60,000 nucleotides of DNA from Antedon mediterranea (lineage: Eukaryota; Echinodermata; Crinoidea; Comatulida; Antedonidae). The DNA lies in NCBI RefSeq assembly GCF_964355755.1, contig NC_092670.1, forward strand, positions 8,433,201 to 8,493,200, given 5' to 3'. Below the pieces are notes generated by a model. It did not search any database and was not told where the DNA came from. It saw only the letters and a program-made list of their open reading frames with translations. Below, in pieces: positions 34,061-46,100 of this stretch; within the stretch, counting starts at the first letter, position 1, and each line of letters starts with the position of its first letter. The position numbers were made by a program, and so were the translations under genes.

Positions 34061-34624
34061 TTATGGGACGCTATTGCTGCATTATTTTCTAGTAAAATTT
34101 TGATTTGACGTTCCTTTCGTCGGTACATTATTCCCGTTATTATTTTGTTCGGTTTTATGAATTTCTATATTTATGTTTTCAAATTAAAATGATTATTCGT
34201 TGAATATGAATGTATCCTGTTATTCTACTGATTATTATATATATTTTTTTGTTTAACATTGCTTACTATTTAATCAATTCCGTTTTTTTAAATGTATATT
34301 ACCAATGTTATTTAGGCCTATGTTTTTTATTTATAAGTTATTTAAAAATATTAGTTACATGATCAAATTTTTGTCACTTTTTATACCTACAGTATAACAC
34401 TATATTTCCTTTGATGTCTGAAACATTAAAACATAAATTCGCAATACTATATGGCGAACCTAAGTCGCAAATTGTTAGTTGGGTATTTGTTATAATTTCA
34501 TCATCTCATTTGTTACACATGTGTGTGTGACCTATAATAAATAAATAAGGGATGGTAGGCCTAAGGTAGTCGAGGGGAAACTCATCAAATTGTTTCATCA
34601 AAACAATAACTCATAAGGTCGGAA
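34061..34624. other. AT-rich spacer
   Basis: No gene recognised. AT-rich words only. Confidence 0.5.
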
Positions 34625-34695
34625 ACATTTAGATAATGGAACCAAATTTTGCAATGAAGTCTTTATTGCAAAATTTGGTTCCATTATCTAAATGT
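34625..34695. repeat. perfect 31-bp hairpin
   Basis: Left arm 34625-34655 (ACATTTAGATAATGGAACCA, then AATTTTGCAAT) and its exact reverse complement at 34665-34695, with the 9-base loop GAAGTCTTT. The arm sequence is related to the repeat unit that follows at 34850-35470 (GGAACCTAATTTTGCAATGA). It is either a local inverted duplication of that repeat or a small foldback unit. Confidence 0.85.
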
Positions 34696-34849
34696 TAAAA
34701 GATGAGATATTGCCTTGTTCTCTTTTGTTATCAATCTTTTCATGTCACGTACCGTAATAGAATGTAACAGTTGAACATGCATATCACAATAAATAAATAA
34801 TGGTACCTAATTAGTTCAGCATTTTCATCAAGTTTTAACAATATTTGAT

Positions 34850-35470
34850 GTCGGAAACATTCCCAATAATTAGAGACTAATTTTGCAATATGTTAGATAT
34901 TTTATTCAGCTGGTACTTTTTACCTTGATGTCGGAAACATTTGAACATAAATTCGCAATAATGGATTATAATTGTGCAATGAAGTTGTCATCTCATTTGT
35001 TCATATCGATGTGAGAAACAGTTTGGATGGGAATGTGGTGAGCGAAATTCTAAGCAAGCTAAATACATGATACAGTTATTTTAAGGTTGGGAATTACACA
35101 ACGTGAATTCGCAAATAATTGAACGTAATTTTGCAATAAAAGTCGTCATCTTGTTTGTTCATATTACGATGTGGGAAACAAGTTTGGATGGGAATGGGGT
35201 GGTGAGCGAAATTCTAAGTAAGTATTACTTCGAAGTCGGAAACAACCTTAAATTCGCAATAATGCAATGGAACCTAATTTTGCAATGAAGTCGGTCACCT
35301 TGTTTGTTCATACGATGTTGAAAACATGTTCGGAGGGGTGGACGAAATTCTAGGAAGCTAAATACAGTTACCGTAGTTATAACACTAATTATTTTTGAGG
35401 TCGGGAATATTAGAATTTATACTTAAATGGAACCTAATTTTGCAATGGAGATTGCATGCGTTATTTTCAT
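34850..35470. repeat. diverged tandem repeat of about 150 bp
   Basis: Four units with shared words: AATTTTGCAATGAAGTCG, CATCTTGTTTGTTCATA, GATGTGGGAAACAAGTTTGG, GAGCGAAATTCTAAG. The TTTTGCAAT word is at about 34975 (variant), 35132, 35278 and 35440, so spacing is 146-162 bp. Diverged and noncoding. Confidence 0.7.
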
Positions 35471-36040
35471 CTCGATTGTTCGTTCCATCAATTCATACGT
35501 TGTACATGGAACATGCATGCACTTTTATACTTTGTGGGGTGATGAGAGTGGGATGTAAGTTAATATTTTTTATTTATTTATTGACATACAGTAATTTAAT
35601 TAGCTATATCGATGGAATAGTAGATTAGGCATATATATATACACATTTGCAGCCTTCACTATTTATAGAATAAATCAGCATTAAATAAGCCAGTGGGTAA
35701 ATCTTTATGGAATTCATTCAAAAGGAAAGCAATATGCTTAACATTGAATGTGAAAGATATAACAATAAAGAAACAAGTATAGAAAAAATGGGTAGCTTTA
35801 AGAAATACTATTATGTTAATATAAATTCTAATTTGCTGAGATTATCAGAAAAGGAATTCACTGTGATACGAGTTACAGGTGGTGCTGATCTGATTTAATT
35901 CGTTTTATCTTGTATATAAATACATTGTATAATCCGGGTTGTAAAATTAAAACAAACAATTGAAAATCTCACAAATTCTTTATGTGTAAAATATTTTAAA
36001 ACGAAGAACACTAATGAAAATAGGAGGTAATACGGAATTC
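35471..36040. other. AT-rich spacer
   Basis: No recognised gene. A 63-codon frame at 35707-35898 has no detectable family and normal AT-rich composition. Confidence 0.4.
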
Positions 36041-36702
36041 ATAAATGTAAAAATGTTACTGATGAATTGTAACGACATTGGGAATTAAAATGTGTTAAAT
36101 AATATGATTTTATGTAATGACATGAGATAATATGAATGTGGATAAAAGTGGTGTTTGCGCCACAAAAGAGAAAAAAAAAGCTATCGATGGAATGGTGGTT
36201 ATGAAATCCATGATAATTTAGTTACTTATCTAAAATAAATTCGACGGGAACCTGATTTTACAAGAGGACCTCTTATATGAGTTTGTGAGGACTCCGTTTA
36301 TAGAGGACATCTTAATATCTGTTCTAAAGAGTCCTTAATATCAGTTCTAGAATTAACCTTAATTCAATTCAAATTGATCAGTTCTTTTCTAATGAAGAAT
36401 CTGGGCAATTTACAATCAAGCAACAACACCACATAATTCTACGTGAATTCTGCTGTACGTGAGCTAGCCTTAATAATACCGCCTGATTACGGTATATAGG
36501 CCTACAGTATTAGCTTCAGAATAAATGACGACGCATTCTACAGATATTAAAACAAAATGAAAATATTAAATTGGCTTCGTCGAAATGTTGTACCTTGATA
36601 GACAGACCCCCAAGCAGACAGCCCACATTACTGTACTATATTATTTAACACATTTTAATTCCCAATGTCGTTACAATTCATCAGTAACATTTTTACATTT
36701 AT
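36041..36702. repeat. inverted repeat with near-perfect 63-bp arms
   Basis: ATAAATGTAAAAATGTTACT through AAAATGTGTTAAATAATA (36041-36103) is mirrored at about 36640-36702. The arms look identical while the 0.5-kb interior is unremarkable, which suggests a young foldback or MITE-like unit or a recent inverted duplication. No target duplication is obvious. Confidence 0.75.
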
Positions 36703-36828
36703 GGGTCTTCTCGGATAAGGACTATAAACCGTAGGTCCAGTGTACACATCTCTAGCTTGTGTGCACTTTAACTAGTACATCTTTCGAGACGAGTAATTTC
36801 AAATTAAAGACAATCTGCACTGCAGCAC

Positions 36829-38426
36829 CAGGGGTGGCGCCAGAATCTTCCCGACGCGGGGGCTACATTCCCCGACGAGGGGGCTATGCGAGTGAAGCGA
36901 GCATCACTAGGCTGGGGGCCAGGGGGCCGCCAAGGGCCCCCGGTGGAGGCCCAGGGGGCGAAGCCCCCGTAAGCAACGCGTTCTAGCGTCATTTGAGGTC
37001 ATTTTAATCAGATTTAGGGTAGCCATTTTTTCCATTTTTTATAAAGCATAAATAAAATACTGCGTGCAAAAAAACGATGCGCGATGACTGTTTCAATCCA
37101 TATTTTTCAATTTAAAAAATAAAAGTTCAAAGAAAATTTAGAAAAATAGAGTTGGAGGTCCCGGAAATTGGACTTATTATACTTCAAAACATGAAACAAA
37201 ATATATAAGTCCCTATCAAGGTTGTGACTGAGCTAAGAAATGTTTGAGGTCCCGGAAAATGCACTTCTTGTACTTCGAAATATGACCAGCTTTATTGTTG
37301 GGGCTGAGCTAAGAAACTGTTTAAAACTAGAGCTGCAGGTCTTCAAAAAATTGCATTTTATACTTCGGAAACATCAGGCCTAGAGGCTTAAAAAACGCAA
37401 GCGTAGACCATTTTCAGTCGGGGAAATAAATTTATTCCTCCCAAGTGTATGCGTGCGTACCATCTGGACTTCCGAGTGGTGAGAAATTCATGACATACAG
37501 GACATTGAAAATGTAATAACTTAGCTATAATAAGATGGCGAAAATGGCATGTTTTTTTGTTTAGTAATGGATGAAAATTTTATTTTAGGTGCCCCACGGT
37601 ACAGAATGTTACTTGTAAATTAAAAAAATTGGTGAACATTACGAACAATTAACATAATTCGTTTTTGCTGTAGTGTAGCGTACGTCGACGCTGTACACAA
37701 CGTAACCGTCAGTAAACTTCGCCTGGAAAATAACAGTACACATTTTGGTCCCTGGATGGAACATGATATCACGCGTCTCGACCCAACGTTGAACGATTCG
37801 TACAAAGGGATACCGCCAAACAAGTGCGAACCTAGCTATTGTTTAGTAATAAGTTAGATCGCTGGCAATAATGAATGCATATAAAGTGCATAATATCACT
37901 CTGACGTACTCTCACGGTCAATGAAACGTCGCGGTTTTCTAGGCGCTGAAGCTAGCTACGAAGTGAACGCGAACGCTTTTTACTGTATATTATATTCCCC
38001 GACAAAAAGTACCCGTGTTCCCTTCGGTAACCGTCGGTAAACTTCGCCTGGAAAATAACTACCTTACACGTTTTGGTCCCTGGATGGAACTTGATATCAC
38101 GCGTCTCGACCCAACGTTGAACGATTCGTACAAAGGGATACCGCCAGACAAGTGCGTACCTAGCTAATGTTTAGTAGTAAGTTAGATCGCTGGCAATAAA
38201 TGAATGCATAAAAGTGCATAATAGCCCTCTGACGTACTCTCACGGTCAATGGAACGTCGTGGTTTTCTAGGCGCTGAAGCTATATGAAGTGAACGCGAAC
38301 GTTTTTTACTGTATATTATATTCCCCGACAAAAAGTACCCGTGTTCCCCGACGGGGGGCTAGGCTCCCCGACGAGGGGGCTAGAGCCCCCGTAGCCCCCC
38401 CCCCCCCCCCGCTGGCGCCACCACTG
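36829..38426. mobile_element. non-autonomous hAT element
   Basis: Left terminus CAGGGGTGGCGCCAG at 36829; right terminus CTGGCGCCACCACTG ending at 38426. The 15-bp inverted repeats differ at one base. TGCAGCAC flanks both sides (36821-36828 and 38427-38434): an 8-bp duplication. CAG(G/T)G termini with 8 bp are diagnostic of hAT. G+C-rich subterminal words GACGAGGGGGCT recur at both ends. Inside, a unit of about 328 bp is directly repeated (about 37700-38027 and 38028-38345: TTCGCCTGGAAAATAAC, CGACCCAACGTTGAACGATT). No transposase. Confidence 0.9.
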
Positions 38427-38434
38427 TGCAGCAC

Positions 38435-38812
38435 AATCTATTGGTTTTAATTGTACACGCGGTGATTCAACTAAAAGCAGTAAAAACATTTTGGCACACA
38501 AGGCGTATCATATAATTTGCGGACCATGACCGAAGCACTTCCGCTTCGATCTATTCGACGAAAATCAAAAAAGGATAACTATTTTCTGCTTTATATTTAA
38601 TTTAATGTAATAGCTAAGCTTGATCTAATAACAGGCGTAACAATACAGAATACATATTGTAGTTTAATACTGGCTTAAATATGTTTGTTTTATATAAACT
38701 GTATTTTACAAAATTACAATAGAACTTCATTTTGCAATAGTATCTAATTTGGCGCCTTAGACGCCAAATTAAGTGCGGTACCTCATTTGGCAGTGGTACC
38801 TCATTTGGCGTG
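38435..38812. other. spacer with CGCCAAAT words
   Basis: No gene. Between 38750 and 38812 GGCGCCTTAGACGCC and GTACCTCATTTGGC repeats occur, resembling the sequence at 29650-29690. Confidence 0.45.
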
Positions 38813-39220
38813 ACAGACACACACCACGTCACACGACACGTGGTTGGGAGGAGAATAGTAGAGACACATGTGACAATGACATACACATTTCAACGGGTTG
38901 ATTTCACCAAAGATAGTGTTTGATTTCACTGTAAAGATAATGTACTTACAATACTAATGATTGATGAATATTTAAGTTAAGGTAGCTATGCTAGTTACTA
39001 TACATTACTTCTAGGTATAGGCCTCCTAGGCATGTTATTTCATGAAGTGATATTACTCAATGGTTAAATAATTAATTTACTACCTAGCAGCTAGAATTTC
39101 GCTAGTATAGTACTGTAGTAACATGATAACCGATCAGTGCTACTGTACAGTTAGGTCGCGATTCCAATCAGCCGTGGTGTTACGTATTCGGTCGCTGCAC
39201 TGCTCGACTTTCAGTTTCAG

Positions 39221-39242
39221 CATGGAGGTATATACCTCCATG
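39221..39242. repeat. 22-bp palindromic remnant at the foldback site
   Basis: CATGGAGGTATA joined to TATACCTCCATG, flanked by GTTTCAG on both sides. It sits exactly where segment A has the 4.9-kb element, whose ends are GAGGTATA and TATACCTC. It looks like the two terminal tips fused, that is, an excision footprint or an extreme internal deletion. Confidence 0.7.
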
Positions 39243-40232
39243 GTTTCAGGAAAATATATCTATGGCTATTATTAGTAATACTAATATGGAGCGCCGCTGA
39301 CGAAATTTCTATTACTGGACGTCTCAGGCAGAAAAATCATAAATCATTCATGAGATTAAAGCATCAATTAGGACATTACTACCAGGTCCGTAACCAGGTT
39401 TGATGGCGGGGTGGATTGTTTAAATTGTTTAGTGGAACAGATTTTTTTTCTCTAGATGGGCATAAATCGTGTTTCTGGACTATATAATTTGGTGTAATTT
39501 CTTCACTATTTATAGAGCGCCATATGCCATTTTTGAAGAATGTGACACTGCCAGACATACGGATGAAAGTATTGAAATAAAAAAAAAGTTCATTGCGGCC
39601 TACCACGACACACTCGCACACACCCACCACAGATGATACGGCAACTCCCTGCTGTTATTGTTAAAAAGAGCCTGTCATAAACTCGTGCATCCACTTTAGA
39701 CTAACTGACTGGGCGAAGTAGACCTACACGACGTACACGCATGCGCCAGGTGATACTGTACATCCTTCCTGGGCGTTCCATAAGTTCTTTTTAAAAGATC
39801 CAAACGTCTTGGTGTTTGGTAGTTCAAATTTGTATTTTTAAGCATAAAACTAATAATTAATAGTAATAAATGGTTTTGGTTGTAATTATTGACTTGTAAA
39901 ATATATTCGTAAGTCTTTTGCTAAATGAATGTCGATTTAAATTGAATAATCTCTTTCTATTAAGGCTTGACTAGGCCTGTAGTGAATGAAGTGGGAGGCC
40001 AAGCAAAACCCTGATCCCCCTGAGCCTATACCGGACTATATAATAAGTATTTATATCAGCCTTATTATATATATACAGTATATTAAACAACATCGTTTTA
40101 GTCATATGGTACACTACCAGCCATCTTTGAGTGACTATTCCTGGAGTTGAATCCTTTGTTATAAAAAAAAATGCATACCGTTCACAAATTTAATATTAAA
40201 ACAATCCATTTGTTTAAATGTTTTTGTTAAAA

Positions 40233-41677
40233 CTAGATGGTACGCTCGTTTCGCTCGCGTACCATCTAGGTCGTGCCCACAGATGGTTCTCGAATACATA
40301 GCAATTTCAGCGTTAAAAAAAACTGGCGACTTCAAATGTACATGCAGGACAATAATACATGTCGTTTACAGGAACGAATAAATAAACACGGTGATTTATG
40401 TACTCAACTAAAATTAGAACCCTGGGAATTACTTCCGAAAGAGAAACTTGTCACAAAATAAGAAACAAACTGAATTTGTGTTTTGTGTGTAACATTAGGG
40501 TTGAGGGATGGGGAAGAGGATGTGTGCAAAGACGAACAATTTTTAAATATATTCTTTATCGATTTAGTAACGAAATATGAATTGTTTTCATGTTTTACAA
40601 ATAATATACCACTAAACACAGTAAAACATTGCGATTTAATACTTTGTTGAAACTGTCACCGTCATAGTCGATTGAAATAGTACAGTACATGTAAAGATAC
40701 ATCACTAATACGACGTTTATATTTTTTGTAGTTATATTATTAGTTAATACAAACGTTCAGAAGGAACTGTCAGTAATAAAGTAAACACCTCTATTCGGGG
40801 AAAATCGTAAATTCGCTTTAATCGTCAATAAATAATTATCTAACTCAACTTAATTAGTAGGCCTAATGGTCAATTGTTTCTTAGAGCCAATTCATACATA
40901 AGTTGTTTCCTAACCACCAAAGTTGTTCTGCGTTTAGGGCATGTGATCCTTCGTACTGTAGGCCTGTCCTCTACTGGCTTTACAACGCTACTCATGCCAG
41001 TGAGGGGGAGGGTGGTGGTGTTGGTGGTGGTTTAACTGCAATAATAAAGTTGATTGTACATAATAGGTAATGGAAAATAGACTGGAAAGGCTAGCTCATT
41101 ATGCGTTAAAAAAAAAGATTCCACAGATTGGAAAAATATGTATCGAATTCCTGTTATGACTGTACTTGTCTTTACGACGCCTGAGGGAATAGACATTTGT
41201 GGAACAGAGATTGGAATGTTCCATTTATCGCAGATCAAAACATTTGTATAAACGTATATTAAATCTATCAAATTAGTATTTTTTAAAGAAAATCGGCCTG
41301 TCTTCAACATTATGATGCTGTACTCGAGCTGTTCAACTGGTTTTCAGCTATTAAAAACAATTATCGTAGGAGGAGATAGGAAAATGCGAAGCATCCTCGC
41401 ATTATTGTCTGCGGGTATTTTTCAAGTTGGACATCCATTGGACAGTGTATACCACGACCACGAAACACCCCTATTTGGGGCAAATCGTTGAACCTAAATT
41501 CGTTTTAAATGTCAATAACTATAATTATCTAACTCAATTTAATTAGTAAACATGGTTACATCAGATGGTTAAAATCAGTACCGAAAGTACGAACCAACTT
41601 TATATACCATCGAGTAAAAATTCTAGAAATAAACCGCGATTTATCGAATTTTGCCCTTACGTAAATTTATATATAGA
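40233..41677 (-). mobile_element. non-autonomous Helitron
   Basis: Read on the minus strand it begins TCTATATATAAATTTACG (41677 leftwards) and ends with hairpin CTAGATGGTACGC/GCGTACCATCTAG and CTAG at 40236-40233. The host dinucleotide is A before the start and T after the end. Segment A has the uninterrupted site (TTAAAA joined to TAAGTGG at about 20516-20527). Start TC, end CTRR, A/T target and no duplication are the Helitron rules. No Rep/helicase gene. Two diverged copies of a block with ATTATCTAACTCAA lie at about 40785 and 41460. A G-rich GGTGG run is near 41008-41035. Confidence 0.88.
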
Positions 41678-43157
41678 TAAGTGGTGCAGTAATTGGAAAT
41701 ATAACAAACATAATAAAGTAAAGAAAAAGAGTAATCAAAATTATAAATAGAGAAACTAGATTTGAACTCGCCACGGTGACGAGTTAGGTTATCCCGCAAT
41801 TCATCGTAACATACAGATGCTATTTATTAGGCTTAGCCTACAGTAAGCTGCACCACAACTATTGTACAAACAGCATAGCATTGTTCAACAACCATGAACA
41901 GTTGACTGTATTGGCATTGTAGACGGTTTAGTTGACGGTTAGTTTTTATTTTACACCACTCGTATGATGAAATTTTCAAATTAAAAATAAAGTTCATGTG
42001 TCTGAAGGAGAATGTTTTAAGTACTGTAATAACATTATTGAAAATTGGAAGGAAATTGATAACATTTATGCGATATGCGCTCTATTGAATGTGACGAACT
42101 GTGTCGAAAGAGACAAAATTCCTTTACATTTGTGTGGCCATACGATGTTTGGCGTGCCCGTGTGTCATTATTTTTTCATTCATAATTCATCAAATATGAA
42201 AAAAATATATCATAAAACTATAAAAAAACAATATTCAAGCGCAAAAACGGGCTTTCTATGCTGCGTACGGGCGTAAAAAGTCCTGAAACGTATAGAAAGT
42301 TGATTAGAAATTCATTTTGAGCATTTTTAACTTTCAAAGCGTGCTTACGCACGAAAATACGAATGTTGAAAATTTTGCTGATGATATAGGAAGATGACCC
42401 TTGACATGAAGCATACATGTGTCAAGTGGTATTTAAAAATATTTATTGGTTTTCAATTTATAGTCAATCTACGCGAAAATATTTTCATTAAACCAAAGTT
42501 TCTTGCACAACTACATATATACGCGCATCTGCTGGCCAACTTACAACATAACTGCTACCGCCGTATTTTAGATCTGCATGCAACAAAAAATTGAAATTTT
42601 TGACAATAACAATAGGCTATCGCTCTACAGATAGCGATAGCCTAATAAAAATAATAGAAATCAATTTTAGAAAAGAAAACTTTAAGTTTAAATTTTGCAT
42701 ATTAATTGTATTTTGGAATGAAGTTATTGACATATTTTTAAAGTTTAAAGTAATATAAGTGCATTCTAGCTTTTAGATGAACGATAAGTAAAAAGGTTTG
42801 TTGCCTTGAAAACAATTCCAGGTGGGGAAAACTAAATCGTATCCTAATAGTATTAAAAGTCAATTTTTACTTCACAAGCTGCATCTATTTCAGCTTCGGT
42901 TACAGTACCTGCTTTTGCTGTCTGGAATAATAATACAGTACTGTATTTAATAATGTATTATTATAAATAATTTGTAAACTATGGAAGTTTTCTTCCATAG
43001 TTATTTATAATTTTTTTAGCCTACAAAAGTTTCATTCTTTTTGCCTTTTTAGTTGTTTTTTATGGATATATTATCTTTAAACAAATCAGTGAAAACAATT
43101 CTCAAACCATGAATAGTCTATTATTATTAGTTAATTTAACAACATATTTTCTTTCAG
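41678..43157 (+). promoter_or_regulatory. upstream and intron region of ZNF-B
   Basis: Nearly identical to 20522-22094. It holds the second copy of the Helitron-type 3' end (CTAG at 41756-41759), a perfect 11-bp-stem hairpin AGGCTATCGCT/AGCGATAGCCT at about 42613-42642, and the acceptor TTTTCTTTCAG at 43147-43157. No coding exon is supported; a 92-codon frame at 41998-42276 is disrupted by 5-bp indels in segment A. Confidence 0.5.
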
Positions 43158-43172
43158 ATTACAGAATACAGC

Positions 43173-46100
43173 ATGAAATATAAATGTGAACACTGTGGAG
43201 TTAAGTTGGAATTCAGTGACTTGAAAGAACATTTAGGATTACACACTCATTCTAAAGAAATAAAATGTGAGCTCTGTGAACATACAATTGACAAGTGTAA
43301 GCTACATAACCAGACACCATATGAATGTGATCATGAGGAGGAAGGAAATCGGAATTTGAAAAAACATTTCAGGACAAACACAGGAGAGACACCATATGAA
43401 TGTGAGCATGAGAAGGAAGGAAATCGGAATTTGAAAAAACATTTGAGCACAAACACAGGAGAAACACCATATGAATGTGAGCATGAGAAGGAAGGAAATC
43501 GGAATTTGAAAAAACATTTGAGCACAAACACAGGAGAGACACCATATGAATGTGAGCATGAGAAGGAAGGAAATAGGAATTTGAAAAAACATTTGAGCAC
43601 AAACACAGGAGAGACACCATATGAATGTGAGCATGAGAAAGTAGGAAATCAGAATTTGAAAAAACATTTGAGCACAAACACAGGAGAGACACTATATGAA
43701 TGTGAGCATGAGAAAGAAGGAAATCGGAATTTGAAAAAACATTTGAGAACAAACACAAGAGAGACACCATATGAATGTGAGCATGAGAAGGAAGGAAATC
43801 GAAATTTGAACAAACATTTGAGCACAAACACAGAAGAGACACCATATGAATGTGAGCATGAGAAGGAAGGAAATAGGAATTTGAAAAAACATTTGAGCAC
43901 AAACACAGGAGAGACACCATATGAATGTGAGCATGAGAAAGTAGGAAATCAGAATTTGAAAAAGCCTTTGAGCACAAACACAGGAGAGACACCATATGAA
44001 TGTGAGCATGAGAAAGAAGGAAATCAGAATTTGAAAAAGCATTTGAGCACAAACACAGGAGAGACACCATATGAATGTGAGCATGAGAAAGAAGGAAATC
44101 GGAATTTGAAAAAACATTTGAGAACAAACACAGGAGAGACACCATATGAATGTGAGCATGAGAAGGAAGGAAATCGAAATTTGAACAAACATTTGAGGAC
44201 AAACACAGGTGAGACACCATATGAATGTGAGCATAAGAAGGAAGGAAATTGGAATTTGAAAAAACATTTGAGGACAAACACAGGAGAGACACCATATGAA
44301 TGTGAGCATGAGAAGGAAGGAAATCAGAATTTGAAAAAACATTTGAGGACAAACACAGGAGAGACACCATATGAATGTGGGCATGAGAAGGAAGGAAATC
44401 GGAATTTGAAAAAACATTTGAGCACAAACGCAGGAGAGACACCATATGAATGTGAACATTGCGGGAAGAAATTCAAATGGAAGTCAACTTTTAAAACACA
44501 TTTGAGAACACACAAAAGAGAGACACCATATGAATGTCAAAATTGTGGAAAGAAATTTAAACAAAGCTGGAATAGGAAAATGCATTTGAGAAAACACACA
44601 AGAGAGACACAATATGAATGTGAACATTGTGGTAAGAAATTTAAACAAAATGGAAATTTAAAGATTCGTTTGAGAAAACACACAGGAGAGACACCATATG
44701 ATTGTGAAAAAGAGAAGGATGGAAATCTGAATTTAAAAAAACATTTGAGCACAAACATGGGAGAGACACCATATGAATGTGAGCATGAGAAGGAAGGAAA
44801 TCGGAATTTGAAAAAACATTTGAGCACAAACACAGGAGAGACACCATATGAATGTGAGCATGAGAAGGAAGGAAATCAGAATTTGAAAAAACATTTGAGG
44901 ACAAACACAGGAGAGACACCATATGAATGTGGGCATGAGAAGGAAGGAAATCGGAATTTGAAAAAACATTTGAGCACAAACGCAGGAGAGACACCATATG
45001 AATGTGAACATTGCGGGAAGAAATTCAAATGGAAGTCAACTTTTAAAACACATTTGAGAACACACAAAAGAGAGACACCATATGAATGTCAAAATTGTGG
45101 AAAGAAATTTAAACAAAGCTGGAATAGGAAAATGCATTTGAGAAAACACACAAGAGAGACACAATATGAATGTGAACATTGTGGTAAGAAATTTAAACAA
45201 AATGGAAATTTAAAGATTCGTTTGAGAAAACACACAGGAGAGACACCATATGATTGTGAAAAAGAGAAGGATGGAAATCTGAATTTAAAAAAACATTTGA
45301 GCACAAACATGGGAGAGACACCATATGAATGTGAGCATGAGAAGGAAGGAAATCGGAATTTGAAAAAACATTTGAGCACAAACACAGGAGAGACACCATA
45401 TGAATGTGAACATTGCGGGAAGAAATTCAAATGGAAGTCAACTTTGAAAGCACATTTGAGAACACACAAAACAGAGACACCATATGAATGTCAAAATTGT
45501 GCGAAGAAATTTAAGCAAAGCTGGAATTTGAAAATGCATTTGAGAAAACACACAAGAGAGACACAATATCAACGTGAACATTGTGGTAAGAAATTTAAAC
45601 AAAATGGAAATTTAGAGATTCGTTTGAGAAAATACACAGGAGAGACACCATATGATTGTGAACATGGTGGTAGGAAATTGAAACAAAATGGAAATCGGAA
45701 ACATTTGAGAAAACACACAGGAGAGACACCATATGAATGTGAACATTGTGGAAAGAAATTTAAACTAAATGAAAATTTGAAGATACATTTGAGAATACAC
45801 ACAGGAAAGACACCATATGAATGTGAACATTGTGGTAAGAAATTTAAACTCAATGCAAATTTGAAAAGACATTTGAGAATACACACAGGAGATACACCTT
45901 ATGAATGTGAACATTGTGGGAAGAAATTTAAACTAAGCTGGAATTTGAAAATGCATTTGAGAACACACACAGGAGAGACACCATATGAATGTGAACATTG
46001 TGGTAAGAAATTTAAACGCAATGGGGACTTGAAAAGACATTTGAGAATACACACAGGAGAGACACCATATGAATGTGAACATTGTGGTAAGAAATTTAAA

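Noticed and set aside
36759-36992. Arg/Gly/Pro-rich open frames on both strands
   Set aside because: They lie across the G+C-rich hAT terminus and have no independent support.
41998-42276. 92-codon frame upstream of ZNF-B that could be a first coding exon
   Set aside because: Segment A has 5-bp indels that break the frame, so it is not constrained as protein.
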